Assembly: GCF_009184545.1 (NCBI RefSeq)
Contig: NZ_QJOW01000002.1
Location: 489,929 to 553,928, forward strand
Origin: Halosegnis rubeus
GTDB lineage: Archaea > Halobacteriota > Halobacteria > Halobacteriales > Haloarculaceae
Reading direction: 5' to 3'
DNA: 64,000 nucleotides
Below the pieces are notes generated by a model. It did not search any database. It saw nothing but the letters and a program-made list of their open reading frames with translations, and had not been told where the DNA came from. How positions within the stretch are numbered: position 1 is the stretch's first letter; every line of letters begins with the position of its first letter. The translations under genes were made by a program, and so were the position numbers. Shown here piece by piece: positions 27,444 to 36,311 of this stretch.

Positions 27444-27902
27444 TCACGTCTCGGAACACTCCGCTAACGCCGACAGCGTTCCCGCAGCTCGGAGGTCCTC
27501 GATACTGCAGTACCACGCGCCCCGAACCCCGTTCCGGTCGTTCTCGACGGGCGAGTTGAGCGGGACAAGCTCACCCAACTGGAAGACGACGACCACGCGC
27601 TCGTCGGAAAACGGGTCGATGAGCGTCTCCCAGTCTTCGTCGGTCACCGGCCCGGACTCGCCGCGGGTCTGTTCGACGCGTGCCTCGACGGGTGCGTAGT
27701 GGGTAATCTCGGAGACGGGTGCGGTCCGGTAGAAGGCCATGTACTCGAACTCGCGGCGGGTGCGGTCGTACGAGCGCGGAGAGGGGTAGATACCGTCCCG
27801 ACACCGCCCGAACGTCGCCTGTCGGGTCGCGACGACACAACAGCGCGCGTCCGGGTCGGCGTCGTCCTCGGGCGCGTCGTCGGCGAACTGGTCTAAGTCC
27901 AT
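27444..27902 (-). CDS. Conserved haloarchaeal protein of unknown function
   Basis: This 152-residue acidic soluble protein contains CCVVATRQATFGRCRDGIY, REFEYMAFYRTAPVSEITHYA and VVVVFQLGELVPL, a beta-rich pattern without a known signature. TTTTG at about 27928 lies 26-29 nt before the chosen ATG (MDLDQF). An earlier Met would be inside the promoter. Confidence 0.7.
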   Translation of the reverse strand: MDLDQFADDAPEDDADPDARCCVVATRQATFGRCRDGIYPSPRSYDRTRREFEYMAFYRTAPVSEITHYAPVEARVEQTRGESGPVTDEDWETLIDPFSDERVVVVFQLGELVPLNSPVENDRNGVRGAWYCSIEDLRAAGTLSALAECSET

Positions 27903-27942
27903 GCCCGGGATACGCGCCGACGCCACAAAACCGCCCGCAGGG

Positions 27943-29340
27943 TCAGTCGTCGCTCCCGACCGGCTCTTCGAGCGGCGGCTCGGTCTCCGGCTCGCCGCCG
28001 AACAGCGGACTCTGTGTCCCGGGTGCGAACGTGTTCAAGAGCAGCGCCGACAGCCCCGTCATGATGACGGCCTGACTGAAGAACGTACTCGCCCACTGCG
28101 GGAGCTGTGCGAAGGCCGCACTCGGAGCCGTCGCGACGCCCAACCCGAGCCCGAGCGAGACGCCCATGACGGTCATGTTCCGGCGGTTCATCTCACAGTG
28201 GATGGTGATGAGCCGCGCCCCGCTCGCGGCCACCATCCCGGCCATCAGCAGGACTGCACCGCCGAAGACGGCGCTCGGAATCGTCGTCACGACCGCACCG
28301 ACCTTCGGCGAGAGACCCAAGACGGCAAGCAGGATGCCGGTGACGGTGACGACGTACCGGCTCAACACGCCCGTGAAGTTCACGATGCCGACGTTCTGTG
28401 AGAAGGAGGTGATGGGGTAGGCACCGAACGCCGCGCCGACCGACGAGAACAGCCCGTCGGTGAACAGTCCGCCGCGGAACTCCTCGTTGGTCGGGTTGCG
28501 TCCCTCGGCGCTCGTCACGCCGGACATGTCACCGACCGTCTCCATCGCGGAGACGAGAAACAGGAACGCGAAGGTCGCAATCGGGACGGGGCGAAACTCG
28601 GGGACACCGAACCGACCCGGCTGTGGAAGTGCGAGCCACGCGGCCTGGCCGACGGCGTCGAAGCTCACTAGTTCCAGCCCGGAGCCGAGGGTGAGTGCGA
28701 TGGCGGCGACGTAGCCGACGACGATGGCCGCGAGCGTACTCAGGATGCGCGCCAGCCCGTCGGTCGCGAGGTTGAGGACGACCGCGACCACGAGCACGAG
28801 TGCGGCGAGCCCGAGGTTGTAGAGCGTCCCGAACTGCGGGCCGTCGACGGGTGCGCCGCCGGCCGCGTACTCGAAGCCAATTGGAACGAGATACAGCCCG
28901 ATGATGAGCACGACCAGCCCGGTGACAAGCGGCGGGAAGTACGCCTCGATGCGCTTGAACTGCCAGCCGATGAGCCACTCGACGAGGACGCCGGTGACGA
29001 GGATGGAGCCGAACACCGTCGCCAGCCCGTAGTTGTTGCCGATGGCAATGGCCGCGCCGACGAAGGTGAAACTCGACCCCATCACGACGGGGAGTCGCGC
29101 CCCAACAACGCCGGCCCCGTACGACTGGACGACCGTCGCGATACCGGAAAAGAGCAACACCATCTGCACCGTGTAGGTGAGGTCGCTCGCGGAGAGTCCG
29201 ACCGCGCCCCCGACGACGTACGCGACGGCCGTCGCGGGCACAATCATCACCGCGAGATGCTGGAGACCGAGCAACACCGCCTTCAGCGGCGGCGGCTGCT
29301 CGTCGATGCCGTACTCGATGTCCATCTCCGACTCTGACAT
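27943..29340 (-). CDS. NCS2-family uracil/xanthine permease
   Basis: This 465-residue transporter has about 14 hydrophobic segments. GLQHLAVMIVPATAVAYV at the N-terminus, LPVVMGSSFTFVGAAIAIG and AMETVGDMSGVTSAEGRNP (the substrate-coordinating TM8 motif of the UraA/UapA family) followed by TSFSQNVGIVNFTGV identify it. CTTTACAC (29364-29371) lies 29 nt before the chosen start MSESEMDIEY. It sits beside a purine phosphoribosyltransferase gene on the same strand, suggesting nucleobase uptake and salvage. Confidence 0.93.
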   Translation of the reverse strand: MSESEMDIEYGIDEQPPPLKAVLLGLQHLAVMIVPATAVAYVVGGAVGLSASDLTYTVQMVLLFSGIATVVQSYGAGVVGARLPVVMGSSFTFVGAAIAIGNNYGLATVFGSILVTGVLVEWLIGWQFKRIEAYFPPLVTGLVVLIIGLYLVPIGFEYAAGGAPVDGPQFGTLYNLGLAALVLVVAVVLNLATDGLARILSTLAAIVVGYVAAIALTLGSGLELVSFDAVGQAAWLALPQPGRFGVPEFRPVPIATFAFLFLVSAMETVGDMSGVTSAEGRNPTNEEFRGGLFTDGLFSSVGAAFGAYPITSFSQNVGIVNFTGVLSRYVVTVTGILLAVLGLSPKVGAVVTTIPSAVFGGAVLLMAGMVAASGARLITIHCEMNRRNMTVMGVSLGLGLGVATAPSAAFAQLPQWASTFFSQAVIMTGLSALLLNTFAPGTQSPLFGGEPETEPPLEEPVGSDD

Positions 29341-29453
29341 ACCGGTCGGTACACACCTCAGTGTAAAGTTGTTCCGCATCGGCGCACAGAACGCGGTTCG
29401 AGACGATGGGAGTATGCACACTAATGCATCACCCTCTCACGAACGTGGGTTAC

Positions 29454-30002
29454 TCAGTCGTGAATCGTGACTTCGCCGTCGGCGACCGTGATGTCGAGGA
29501 GCGATTTCACGTCGTACCCCGTCTCGTCGAGCGCGTTGGCACCGACCTTCCGGAGCGCGACGACGATATCGGCGATATCGGCCCCGATGTCGTCGAGTGC
29601 GCCACAGATAGCTGCGAGGGTCCCGCCCGTCGAGAGCAGGTCGTCGACTATGAGGACGCTGTCGCCCGGTTCCACGTCGTTGATGAACATCTCCGAAGAG
29701 GAGTAGCCGGTCTGTTGGTGGAGCGCGACCTCACCCTCGAGTCCGTATTCGCGTTTGCGAATAACGACGAGCGGCACGTCCGTCTGGAGAGAAAGGGCCG
29801 TGGCGATGTGGATGCCCATCGCCTCGGGGGCGACGATCTTGTCCACCTCCAGGTCGGCCCGCCGGACCATCCCGACCACGACCTCACGCAGGAGTGCGGG
29901 GTCGAGCACCGGAACCCCGTTCGAGATGGGGTGGACGAGATACTCGTAGCCGTCCTTGTCGATGATGGGCGCGTCGTGCAGTGAGTCGCGGAGTCGCTCC
30001 AT
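29454..30002 (-). CDS. hpt: Hypoxanthine/guanine phosphoribosyltransferase, archaeal type
   Basis: This 182-residue enzyme has the PRPP-binding motif [18 protein letters not shown] and [17 protein letters not shown], resembling the archaeal HPRT/APRT-like group. It converts purine bases to nucleotides with PRPP. Specificity (hypoxanthine/guanine versus adenine) is not certain from sequence. CTTTTTGCC at 30025-30032 is about 27 nt before the ATG. Confidence 0.88.
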   Translation of the reverse strand: MERLRDSLHDAPIIDKDGYEYLVHPISNGVPVLDPALLREVVVGMVRRADLEVDKIVAPEAMGIHIATALSLQTDVPLVVIRKREYGLEGEVALHQQTGYSSSEMFINDVEPGDSVLIVDDLLSTGGTLAAICGALDDIGADIADIVVALRKVGANALDETGYDVKSLLDITVADGEVTIHD

Positions 30003-30040
30003 GTCGTCAGTTCCGACAATCGGGCAAAAAGTGGTTCGTT

Positions 30041-30874
30041 CTACCGGGAGTCGTACTCCTGGTAGATGACGTGGCCACACGCCTTGCAGTGGGAGGCGTC
30101 GGGGTCGTGATACGAGAGCCCACACTGCGGGCAGGTCACGTCCTCCTTCTGTGCGGTGGTCCACTCGCGGACGATGCGGCCGGCCTGCCACGGGACGACG
30201 AGCACGCCGGCCAGAATACTCGTGACCGTCACCCATCGACCGAGCGGGGTAACGGGGACGATATCGCCGAATCCGACCGTCGTCAGCGTGACGACGACGT
30301 AGTAGAACGCGTCTCCGAACGTCTCGACGGCGGGGTTCGGGCCGTGTTCGGCGGCGTAGAACAGCCCCGCCGAGATGAAGAAGATGGTCAACACGGTGAG
30401 GAGAAGTCGCAGCCCCCGGAGCGTCTCCTCCTCGATGCGCCCGAAGAAGAACACCTCGTCGTCGGTGAACCGGTAGAATCGGAGGACGCGGGCGACACGC
30501 AGCGCGCGCAACAGCCCGACTTCCAAGGCCCCGACGCCGAGTCCCGGGACGAGTAGGACGGCCAGCGCCGGCAGAATCGACACGCCGTCGATAACAGTGT
30601 AGGGGTCAAACAGCTCGGCGACGCGGTCCGAGGCGCTGTAGATACGGAGCACGTACTCGGCCGCGAGCACGACGCTCACGAGCACCTCGAAGCGCAACAG
30701 CGCCATCTCGGTCCGCGGAGCCAGCGGGTAGGTGTCGACGACGAGCACCAGCACGAACAGCAGATTCAACACGAGCAGCCCGACGTCGACGGCCTTCCCC
30801 GCCGGCGTCTCGTGGTCGAGCAGGTAGAACTCGACCTGTTCGCGGCGAGAGTCGGGGGCACTCGAGGTGGTCAT
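30041..30874 (-). CDS. Voltage-gated-type potassium channel with C-terminal zinc ribbon
   Basis: This 277-residue protein has a six-helix channel plan: S1 [16 protein letters not shown], a positively charged S4 ([16 protein letters not shown]), the pore and filter [18 protein letters not shown], and S6 [14 protein letters not shown]. The cytoplasmic tail ends in a zinc ribbon ([12 protein letters not shown]...HCKACGH) in place of an RCK domain. The start MTTSSAPDS is supported by CTTTGTG about 26 nt upstream. K+ selectivity is inferred from TVGFGD. Confidence 0.92.
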   Translation of the reverse strand: MTTSSAPDSRREQVEFYLLDHETPAGKAVDVGLLVLNLLFVLVLVVDTYPLAPRTEMALLRFEVLVSVVLAAEYVLRIYSASDRVAELFDPYTVIDGVSILPALAVLLVPGLGVGALEVGLLRALRVARVLRFYRFTDDEVFFFGRIEEETLRGLRLLLTVLTIFFISAGLFYAAEHGPNPAVETFGDAFYYVVVTLTTVGFGDIVPVTPLGRWVTVTSILAGVLVVPWQAGRIVREWTTAQKEDVTCPQCGLSYHDPDASHCKACGHVIYQEYDSR

Positions 30875-30919
30875 ACCAGCGAGTCGTCGCGTGTGCACAA
30901 AGTCCCCCACGCCGGGCGC

Positions 30920-32428
30920 TCAGTAGACGGCGTCGACGATGGCGTCGTCGAGGTCGTCGAACGCGGCCAGATACGCGCGCCGCTCCTCGCGGAGGTCGGC
31001 AAGCCGGTCGGTCGCGTCCGAGAGATTCGCGCTCGCGTCGAACTGCTCGATGTCGACGCCGGCGAGGTCGGCGGGAACCGACAGGCCGGTGTCCCCGTCC
31101 TCGCGCCACGAGACCGACCCGCGGGCGAGTTCGCGCAAGATAGTTACCGACTCCGTGACGCCGATGTCGCGCTCGCCGACGCGGCCGGTGTTGAGCAGGT
31201 AACACTCCACGTCGAGCGACTCGATGAGGTCGCGAAAGCGGTTGCCCTCCTCCCCCTCGGAGCCGACGATGAATGGGTTGGTGCCGACGACGCGAATCGC
31301 CTCGCCCGCGGCGTCCGGGTCGCCCGCCGAGGTTTGAATCGACTCACCGAGCATGAACGCCGCGGCGGCCGACGCCGAATTCAGCTTCGTTACCGGCGGC
31401 ATCGCCGGGTTCCGCGTGATGAAAAACACCTGATTCACCTCCTCGAGGTCGATCTCCTCGCCGGCAGAGGCGAGTCGCTCCCGGAAGACGGCGGCCCGCC
31501 CGTTCGTGGTGTACCGGTCGCTGTCGAAGTCGACGGTGCCGTCCTCGCTCACGTCGACGTTCTCCAACACCGCAGAGTTGTGGGTGACGGCGTCGTAGAC
31601 GGCCTCCTGCTCGTCGCGGTCCAGTCCGATGGTCTTGACGTACAGGCCGTTTCCCTCGCTGCCGGCGACGGTGCCGTCGGGGAGGAGCGCACACACGTCG
31701 TCCTGTAACATCGTCGCGGACTCCGCGCCCGAAAGCCCGAGCCCGTGGGCTGTCAGCGTCGACTTTCCAGTCGCGGATAGCCCCAAGAACAGCTGGCCGA
31801 CATCGCGGGTGTCACCGTCGTCCTTGAGGGTGACGCGCTTGCTGCCCGCGTGGAGGCCGAGACCGCCGGCGGCCTTCGTCCGCTGCATGAACAGTCGGAG
31901 GAAGGATTTCTTCGCCTCGCCGGTGTAGTCGCTTCCGAGGACGGTCGTGAGTCCCTCGTCGACGAGCGTGCGGATGGCGAGCGTGCCGTGGTCGGGGAGC
32001 TGGACCGTACAGAAATCCGGCTCGTCGAACTCTCCGCGCTCGAACAGCCGCGTGAGCGCGAGGGCGATGCGCGCCTGTTCGGCGGGGACGAAGTAGCGCG
32101 CGTTGTATGTGTGGTCGGGGTGGCGACCCACCTGCAAATCGAGACAGACGAACTCGCGGTCGGTCTCGCGAACGCCCTCGAGTGCCGTCTGGACGTGGGT
32201 GTAATCCTCGGCGTCGAAGTCGCTGTCCGTGTCGTTGCGGGTGAACTCAGACTGTCGCGAACGCTGCTCGCTCACGTAGGCAGGTGCGCCGAACTCCGTC
32301 TCTGTCTCCAGGTGGGCGGAAAGCGAGCGGAGCGTCGCCTCGCTTGGGTTGTGGTGGACGCGGTCCGTCGAGTCGGGCGCAGGGAGAGTGGTATCGAGCG
32401 AGTTGAACGTCGCTCCACGTTCTGACAT
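30920..32428 (-). CDS. pckA: Phosphoenolpyruvate carboxykinase (ATP)
   Basis: This 502-residue gluconeogenic enzyme decarboxylates oxaloacetate to PEP with ATP. Motifs: the Walker A-like GLSATGKSTLTAHG, MLQDDVCALLPDG (metal), EGNGLYVKTIGL and FFITRNPAMPPVTKLN (adenine site). Two TATA-like elements lie upstream (CTTTTACCC at 32453-32461, 30 nt from the ATG). Size is slightly below bacterial PckA, as usual in haloarchaea. Confidence 0.95.
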   Translation of the reverse strand: MSERGATFNSLDTTLPAPDSTDRVHHNPSEATLRSLSAHLETETEFGAPAYVSEQRSRQSEFTRNDTDSDFDAEDYTHVQTALEGVRETDREFVCLDLQVGRHPDHTYNARYFVPAEQARIALALTRLFERGEFDEPDFCTVQLPDHGTLAIRTLVDEGLTTVLGSDYTGEAKKSFLRLFMQRTKAAGGLGLHAGSKRVTLKDDGDTRDVGQLFLGLSATGKSTLTAHGLGLSGAESATMLQDDVCALLPDGTVAGSEGNGLYVKTIGLDRDEQEAVYDAVTHNSAVLENVDVSEDGTVDFDSDRYTTNGRAAVFRERLASAGEEIDLEEVNQVFFITRNPAMPPVTKLNSASAAAAFMLGESIQTSAGDPDAAGEAIRVVGTNPFIVGSEGEEGNRFRDLIESLDVECYLLNTGRVGERDIGVTESVTILRELARGSVSWREDGDTGLSVPADLAGVDIEQFDASANLSDATDRLADLREERRAYLAAFDDLDDAIVDAVY

Positions 32429-32503
32429 CGTACATGTAAAATCGCGAATCAGCGGGTAAAAGCTTCCCACATGGCTCGGTCCGGCAACGATTGCCGGCCA
32501 CAG

Positions 32504-33196
32504 CTACATGAACATCCGGTCGTCGTATGGTCGGTCGGTCCCCTCGTCTCGCAGGGTCGCCATCCGCTCTGCGAGCGCCTCGTAGTACTGTCGCTGTGCC
32601 GCCGAGCGGTTCTCGAGTTCGGTCGTCTCGACGCCGACGCCGTAGGCCGTGTCGGCCGCCTCCACGAGCCGGATTGCCGCGTCGATATCCGGTCCCGGCG
32701 GATGTGCCGGCGTGACGAGTGCACCGACGGCCGGCTCCGGGTCGTCGAGTCCCGCCGTGAGCAGTTCCCCGAGTAGGCCATCGAAGTAGCCGGCCGACAG
32801 CGGCTCGAACGGGCGGTCGGCCACCGCCCCCTCGCGGAACGACTCGGTGCCGACGTACGAGACGGCGTGGTCCTCCTCGGCGTGCGGGTAGGACGCGCCG
32901 AAGACGGCCGCAACCGTCTCGATATCGGTCTCGTTCGCCCACGCGAGCAGCTCCTCGCTCACCAACTCGGAGACACACGGCGGGAGCGACAGCTCACAGA
33001 CGCAGACGGTCACGTCCGTCCCGACGTTGTAGAGGCGAATCGGTCGGCGAGGAACCCCGTCGGTGAAGGGCGTGATATCGGGGAGGTGTCGCGTCGCGAG
33101 GTGACCGATTTGGGTCGCATCGGCCTGCGCGGTGATGTAATCGACGGCGGTGAGACCGGCTACGCCGACGTCTGCGATGCCGACGAGCAGCGTATC
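32504..33196 (-). pseudogene. PAC2-family protein lacking its 5' end
   Basis: The conserved frame runs from DTLLVGIADVGVAGLTAVDY (codons down from 33196) through QIGHLATRHLPDITPF and VTPAHPPGPDIDAAIRLVEA to the stop, as in PAC2 (proteasome-assembly-chaperone-like) proteins of about 245 residues. Upstream of 33196 the frame reads unrelated sequence and hits a stop within about 10 codons, and there is no ATG, GTG or TTG before a GTG at 33013, which would delete about 60 conserved residues. Only the N-terminal 10-20 residues and promoter are missing. It abuts a 5'-truncated MFS gene. Confidence 0.75.
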
Positions 33197-33735
33197 TCGT
33201 CGCTGCGTTCGTATTCTTCACCGGCTCGGCCGCATTCTGGGCACCGCTTCCCCTGTTTCTCACCGAGCGCGCCTTCGGCTCCAGTCAGGTGTTTTTCCTC
33301 TATCTGCTCTCGGCTGTCGTCTCCGCGCTGTTGTACGGCTGGGTCGGCCGTGTTCGGCTCGACCTCCGGCGACTGCAGGCGGGTGGACTCCTCGTCCGTG
33401 GGCTGGCGTTCCCGGCCGTCGCGCTGCTTGTCGGCGTGGCGAGCCAGTCGGTCGCCGTCGCCGTCGCCGCTGTCGGGTTCACCGTCATCGGTGCGACGTT
33501 GGCCGTCATCGCCGTTACCGGCCCCGCGCTCGTCACCAGACACGCGCCGCCGGCGATTCGCAGCGAGACGCTCGGTGTCTACACTGCCCTCGGCGCGGTC
33601 GGTGGCGGCGTCGGGAGTGCGCTCGGCGGGTGGGTCGCGACAACCGGCTACGAGATCGCGTTCGCGCTCGCGGGCGGGCTGTTGCTGGCGAGCGGGCTGT
33701 TCGTCGCCACGCTGCGAGGACTCTCGCGGCGGTAG
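33184..33735 (+). pseudogene. MFS transporter remnant, C-terminal half only
   Basis: The frame encodes the last six helices of a major facilitator, starting YLVAAFVFFTGSAAFWAPLP, which is the first helix of the C-terminal half, and ending GGLLLASGLFVATLRGLSRR. An in-frame stop lies at 33151-33153 and the first standard start (GTG 33289) is past the first helix. The N-terminal half and promoter are absent from the window. The gene is joined head-to-head to the truncated PAC2 gene, with about 13 bases that could belong to either. Confidence 0.75.
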
Positions 33736-33738
33736 CCG

Positions 33739-34020
33739 TCAGGTCCCCCGGTCGACGAACAGGGCGTAGAAGATGGCCGCGAAGCCGAGGGCGGTGAAGG
33801 CGCTCTCGACGAGGAGCGCGAGGTCGCGGCTGACGGGGGCAAACCAATCTAAAATTCCGGCCGTGAACGCGCCCATGGTGATGATACCGAAGCCGAGCGC
33901 GAGTGCTGCAAGCGGCTCCGCGTCCGTCCTGCGATACGCCTGCACGCTGTAGTAGGTGATGACGAGTCCGAGCGCCAGCGTGACTGTCTTCAGTGCTGCA
34001 ATTGCGTATGGGTGTGTCAT
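33739..34020 (-). CDS. Small three-helix membrane protein in a regulator operon
   Basis: This 93-residue protein has three membrane segments: LKTVTLALGLVITYYSVQAY, LAALALGFGIITMGAFTAGI and LVESAFTALGFAAIFYALFV. Similar proteins are often found next to haloarchaeal winged-helix regulators. It overlaps the regulator upstream by 4 nt and may act as a membrane partner or sensor; function unknown. Confidence 0.78.
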   Translation of the reverse strand: MTHPYAIAALKTVTLALGLVITYYSVQAYRRTDAEPLAALALGFGIITMGAFTAGILDWFAPVSRDLALLVESAFTALGFAAIFYALFVDRGT

Positions 34021-34385
34021 GTCGAATCTCTAATCTCTGTCCACAGACGCGCAACGCGCTCGTCTGGTCCTTCTTCGGGGCGGTCGACCTCGATATCGAG
34101 GTGGCGGTCGTTGTCAAGCAGGACGTGGACGGCCTCGAAATCGAGGACGTATCGGGTCGTGTGGTGGCCGTCCGACCGGACCTCGGTTCGCTCATCGACC
34201 AGTCCGGCGTCCGTGAGGATGTCCAGTTTCCGATAGACGGTCGACCGGGCGATATCCGACGCCTCGGCGAGTTCGTCCGCCGTGTGTGGGGTGTCGAGTT
34301 CCCCGATGAGCTCACGACAGGCCTCGTCGTCCAGCGCAGCCAACACCGCGGCCGGGTCGACCGACTCCTCGAACGGGTTGCTCAC
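34017..34385 (-). CDS. Winged-helix (ArsR-like) transcriptional regulator
   Basis: This 122-residue protein is built around a winged HTH: DDEACRELIGELDTPHTADELAEASDIARSTVYRKLDILTDAGLV, with the wing VRSDGHHTTRYVLDFEA. The acidic tail may dimerise. It overlaps its neighbours on both sides by 4 nt in a three-gene operon, between a Bat-like regulator and a small membrane protein. Target genes are unknown; the divergent copper-protein genes are candidates. Confidence 0.85.
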   Translation of the reverse strand: MSNPFEESVDPAAVLAALDDEACRELIGELDTPHTADELAEASDIARSTVYRKLDILTDAGLVDERTEVRSDGHHTTRYVLDFEAVHVLLDNDRHLDIEVDRPEEGPDERVARLWTEIRDST

Positions 34386-35011
34386 GGCTGTCCCCCGTTG
34401 AGATAGCGCGTCAACAGTCGTTTCTCGGCGCGTCGGAGAATCTCGCTACACGTCGACTTCGAGAGGTCGGCCTGCTCGGCGACCGTGGCGAGTGAACAAC
34501 CGCGGGGTACCTCGTAGTAGCCGCTGTCGACGGCCGTCCGGACGACGGTGCGCTGTCGGGGCGTGAGCAGGGGCTCGCCGTCGTCGCCGGGCCGCATCTC
34601 CGCCACCGTGAACTCGAGACCCCGTTCGGAGAGCTCGTCCGCGAGGTCGGCGAGCGCCGACCGTGTCGCGGTTAGCTCCCACTCGATGGTGCCGTCCGCG
34701 ACGGTGAACGGATACTCCGGGGGTGCGCCGGCGGCCGCCGCGGCGGCCAGCGGGCCGGCGTCTGCGACGGTGAGTCGACACACTGCGGTGTCGCCGTGGC
34801 GGTCGAGGATGTCGAGCGAGCGGACCCCGTCCGCCTCCGAGATGGCCGCGATGACGGGAGCGAGCGAGGGTGCTGTCACCTCCGCGACGAGCGTCGCCGG
34901 CTCACCGATACTCGCCGTTCTGACCCGGATGTGCGCGTCAGGATGGCTCCGCGTGACTCGCCCGGCCCACGAGCCGTCCGGTGTCGTGACGGTGAGTCGT
35001 GCACGTGCCAT
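34382..35011 (-). CDS. Bat-type HTH-10 transcriptional regulator
   Basis: This 209-residue protein has an N-terminal sensor-like region and the C-terminal HTH-10 domain LLTPRQRTVVRTAVDSGYYEVPRGCSLATVAEQADLSKSTCSEILRRAEKRLL, characteristic of the bacterio-opsin-activator family. It is first in an overlapping operon with a winged-helix regulator and a membrane protein, and shares a 152-bp divergent control region with the multicopper oxidase gene. Confidence 0.9.
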   Translation of the reverse strand: MARARLTVTTPDGSWAGRVTRSHPDAHIRVRTASIGEPATLVAEVTAPSLAPVIAAISEADGVRSLDILDRHGDTAVCRLTVADAGPLAAAAAAGAPPEYPFTVADGTIEWELTATRSALADLADELSERGLEFTVAEMRPGDDGEPLLTPRQRTVVRTAVDSGYYEVPRGCSLATVAEQADLSKSTCSEILRRAEKRLLTRYLNGGQP

Positions 35012-35069
35012 CCCTGTCAGTGGTCGGGGTCGCCCGACTCATTACCTTGCCGAAGTTCCGAATCGAGCG

Positions 35070-35097
35070 TTTATATACTATTGCCCGAACGTGTTCG
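35070..35097. promoter_or_regulatory. Divergent promoter with TATA box and CGAAC/GTTCG repeat
   Basis: TTTATATA at 35070-35077 is the strongest TATA-like word between the Bat-like regulator and the multicopper oxidase and could serve either strand. Directly to its right is an inverted repeat CGAAC-GT-GTTCG (35086-35097), a possible regulator site. The oxidase ATG is 87 nt away, so its transcript would have a leader. Confidence 0.5.
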
Positions 35098-35163
35098 CTC
35101 GCGTCTCCGGGACTGGGACTCACCGCGGGGGGCTACTTGTGACCCCCGACAAGGCGTATCTGT

Positions 35164-36306
35164 ATGACCCCGAAGATTGGCGCACCCGGCGACGGTATCA
35201 CGCGGCGAGAGTTCGTGGCGGCGACAGGCACGACCGGCGCGGTCGCGGCGGCCGGCTGTATGACGACGACCGACCCGACGGTCGAGGAACGGGGAAACAC
35301 GGCGTCGACGCTGTCGCAGTCGCTGCCGACGACCAGTCCACCCGAGGTCGTCGATCTGAACGAGCAGGGGAACTCGGTGACGCTGAAGACGGTGCGTGCG
35401 GCCCACCGCGCCCACCCCGGCGAGTCGATGGGTGGCCCGGTGAATCTCCCGATGGTGTGGGCGTGGCAGGCCGACGACGGCGACCCTTCGGTCCCAGGTC
35501 CCATCCTGCGTATCGACGAGGGGTCGGAGTTCGAGGTGACGCTCGACAACTCCGAGGCGGGGATGCCCCACACCTTCCACCTCCACGGCATCCACAAGAC
35601 GTGGGAAAACGACGGCGTCCCGACGACGACGGGCATCACCGTCGGCCCGGGCGAGACACACACCTACGAGTTCACGGCGAACGTCCCCGGCACCCACATC
35701 TACCACTGTCACTACCAGACGCCGCGTCACATGGAGATGGGGATGTACGGCACGCTCCGCGTCGACCCGCAGGGGTACGAGCCCGCCGACAAGGAGTACT
35801 TCATGACCGTCAAGGAGTGGGACTCGCGGCTCTCCCGCCAGCTCGCCGGACAGGACGCCACCTACGACATCACGAACCGCCGCCCCGACGTGTTCACCAT
35901 CAACGGGAAGTGTGCGCCCCGAACGCTCAATCCGGAAGACGGCAGTCCCATCGTCGTCTCCTCGGGTGACACCGTCCGGCTCCACTGGGTCAACGCCGGC
36001 TTCCGATCTCACCCGTTACACATGCACAACCATCGGTTCGAGGTGGTGGAACGGGACGGCTCACAGATTCCCGACGCGGCACGCTACAAGCGCGACGTGC
36101 AGTCCGTTTCGCCGGCGGAACGCTATACCGTCGAGTTCGAGGCCGACGCCGACCCCGGCATCTATCTGATGCACTGTCACAAGGTCGACCACGTGCGCAA
36201 CGGGTCGAGCTATCCCGGCGGAATGTTGACCGGTATCGTCTACGAGGAGGCGATGGACACGGACATCTTCGCCGACCTGATGGACCACGCCGGCTACGAG
36301 GGGTGA
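35164..36306 (+). CDS. Tat-exported two-domain multicopper oxidase
   Basis: This 380-residue protein has a Tat motif TRREFVAATG and lipobox-like AAGCM, so it is probably a membrane-anchored lipoprotein outside the cell. It has two cupredoxin domains. Domain 1 has HTFHLHG and YHCHYQTPRHMEMGM; domain 2 has HPLHMHNH and MHCHKVDH...GGM. Both therefore carry a Cys-containing type 1-like set as well as HxH pairs for a trinuclear centre. Substrate unknown; not a typical NirK pattern. A halocyanin gene follows after 5 nt and is likely the electron partner. Confidence 0.87.
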   Translation: MTPKIGAPGDGITRREFVAATGTTGAVAAAGCMTTTDPTVEERGNTASTLSQSLPTTSPPEVVDLNEQGNSVTLKTVRAAHRAHPGESMGGPVNLPMVWAWQADDGDPSVPGPILRIDEGSEFEVTLDNSEAGMPHTFHLHGIHKTWENDGVPTTTGITVGPGETHTYEFTANVPGTHIYHCHYQTPRHMEMGMYGTLRVDPQGYEPADKEYFMTVKEWDSRLSRQLAGQDATYDITNRRPDVFTINGKCAPRTLNPEDGSPIVVSSGDTVRLHWVNAGFRSHPLHMHNHRFEVVERDGSQIPDAARYKRDVQSVSPAERYTVEFEADADPGIYLMHCHKVDHVRNGSSYPGGMLTGIVYEEAMDTDIFADLMDHAGYEG

Positions 36307-36311
36307 GACCG

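Noticed and set aside
33013..33015. GTG as a genuine start for the PAC2 protein
   Set aside because: It would remove about 60 conserved residues that are still encoded in frame upstream; better explained as loss of the true start.
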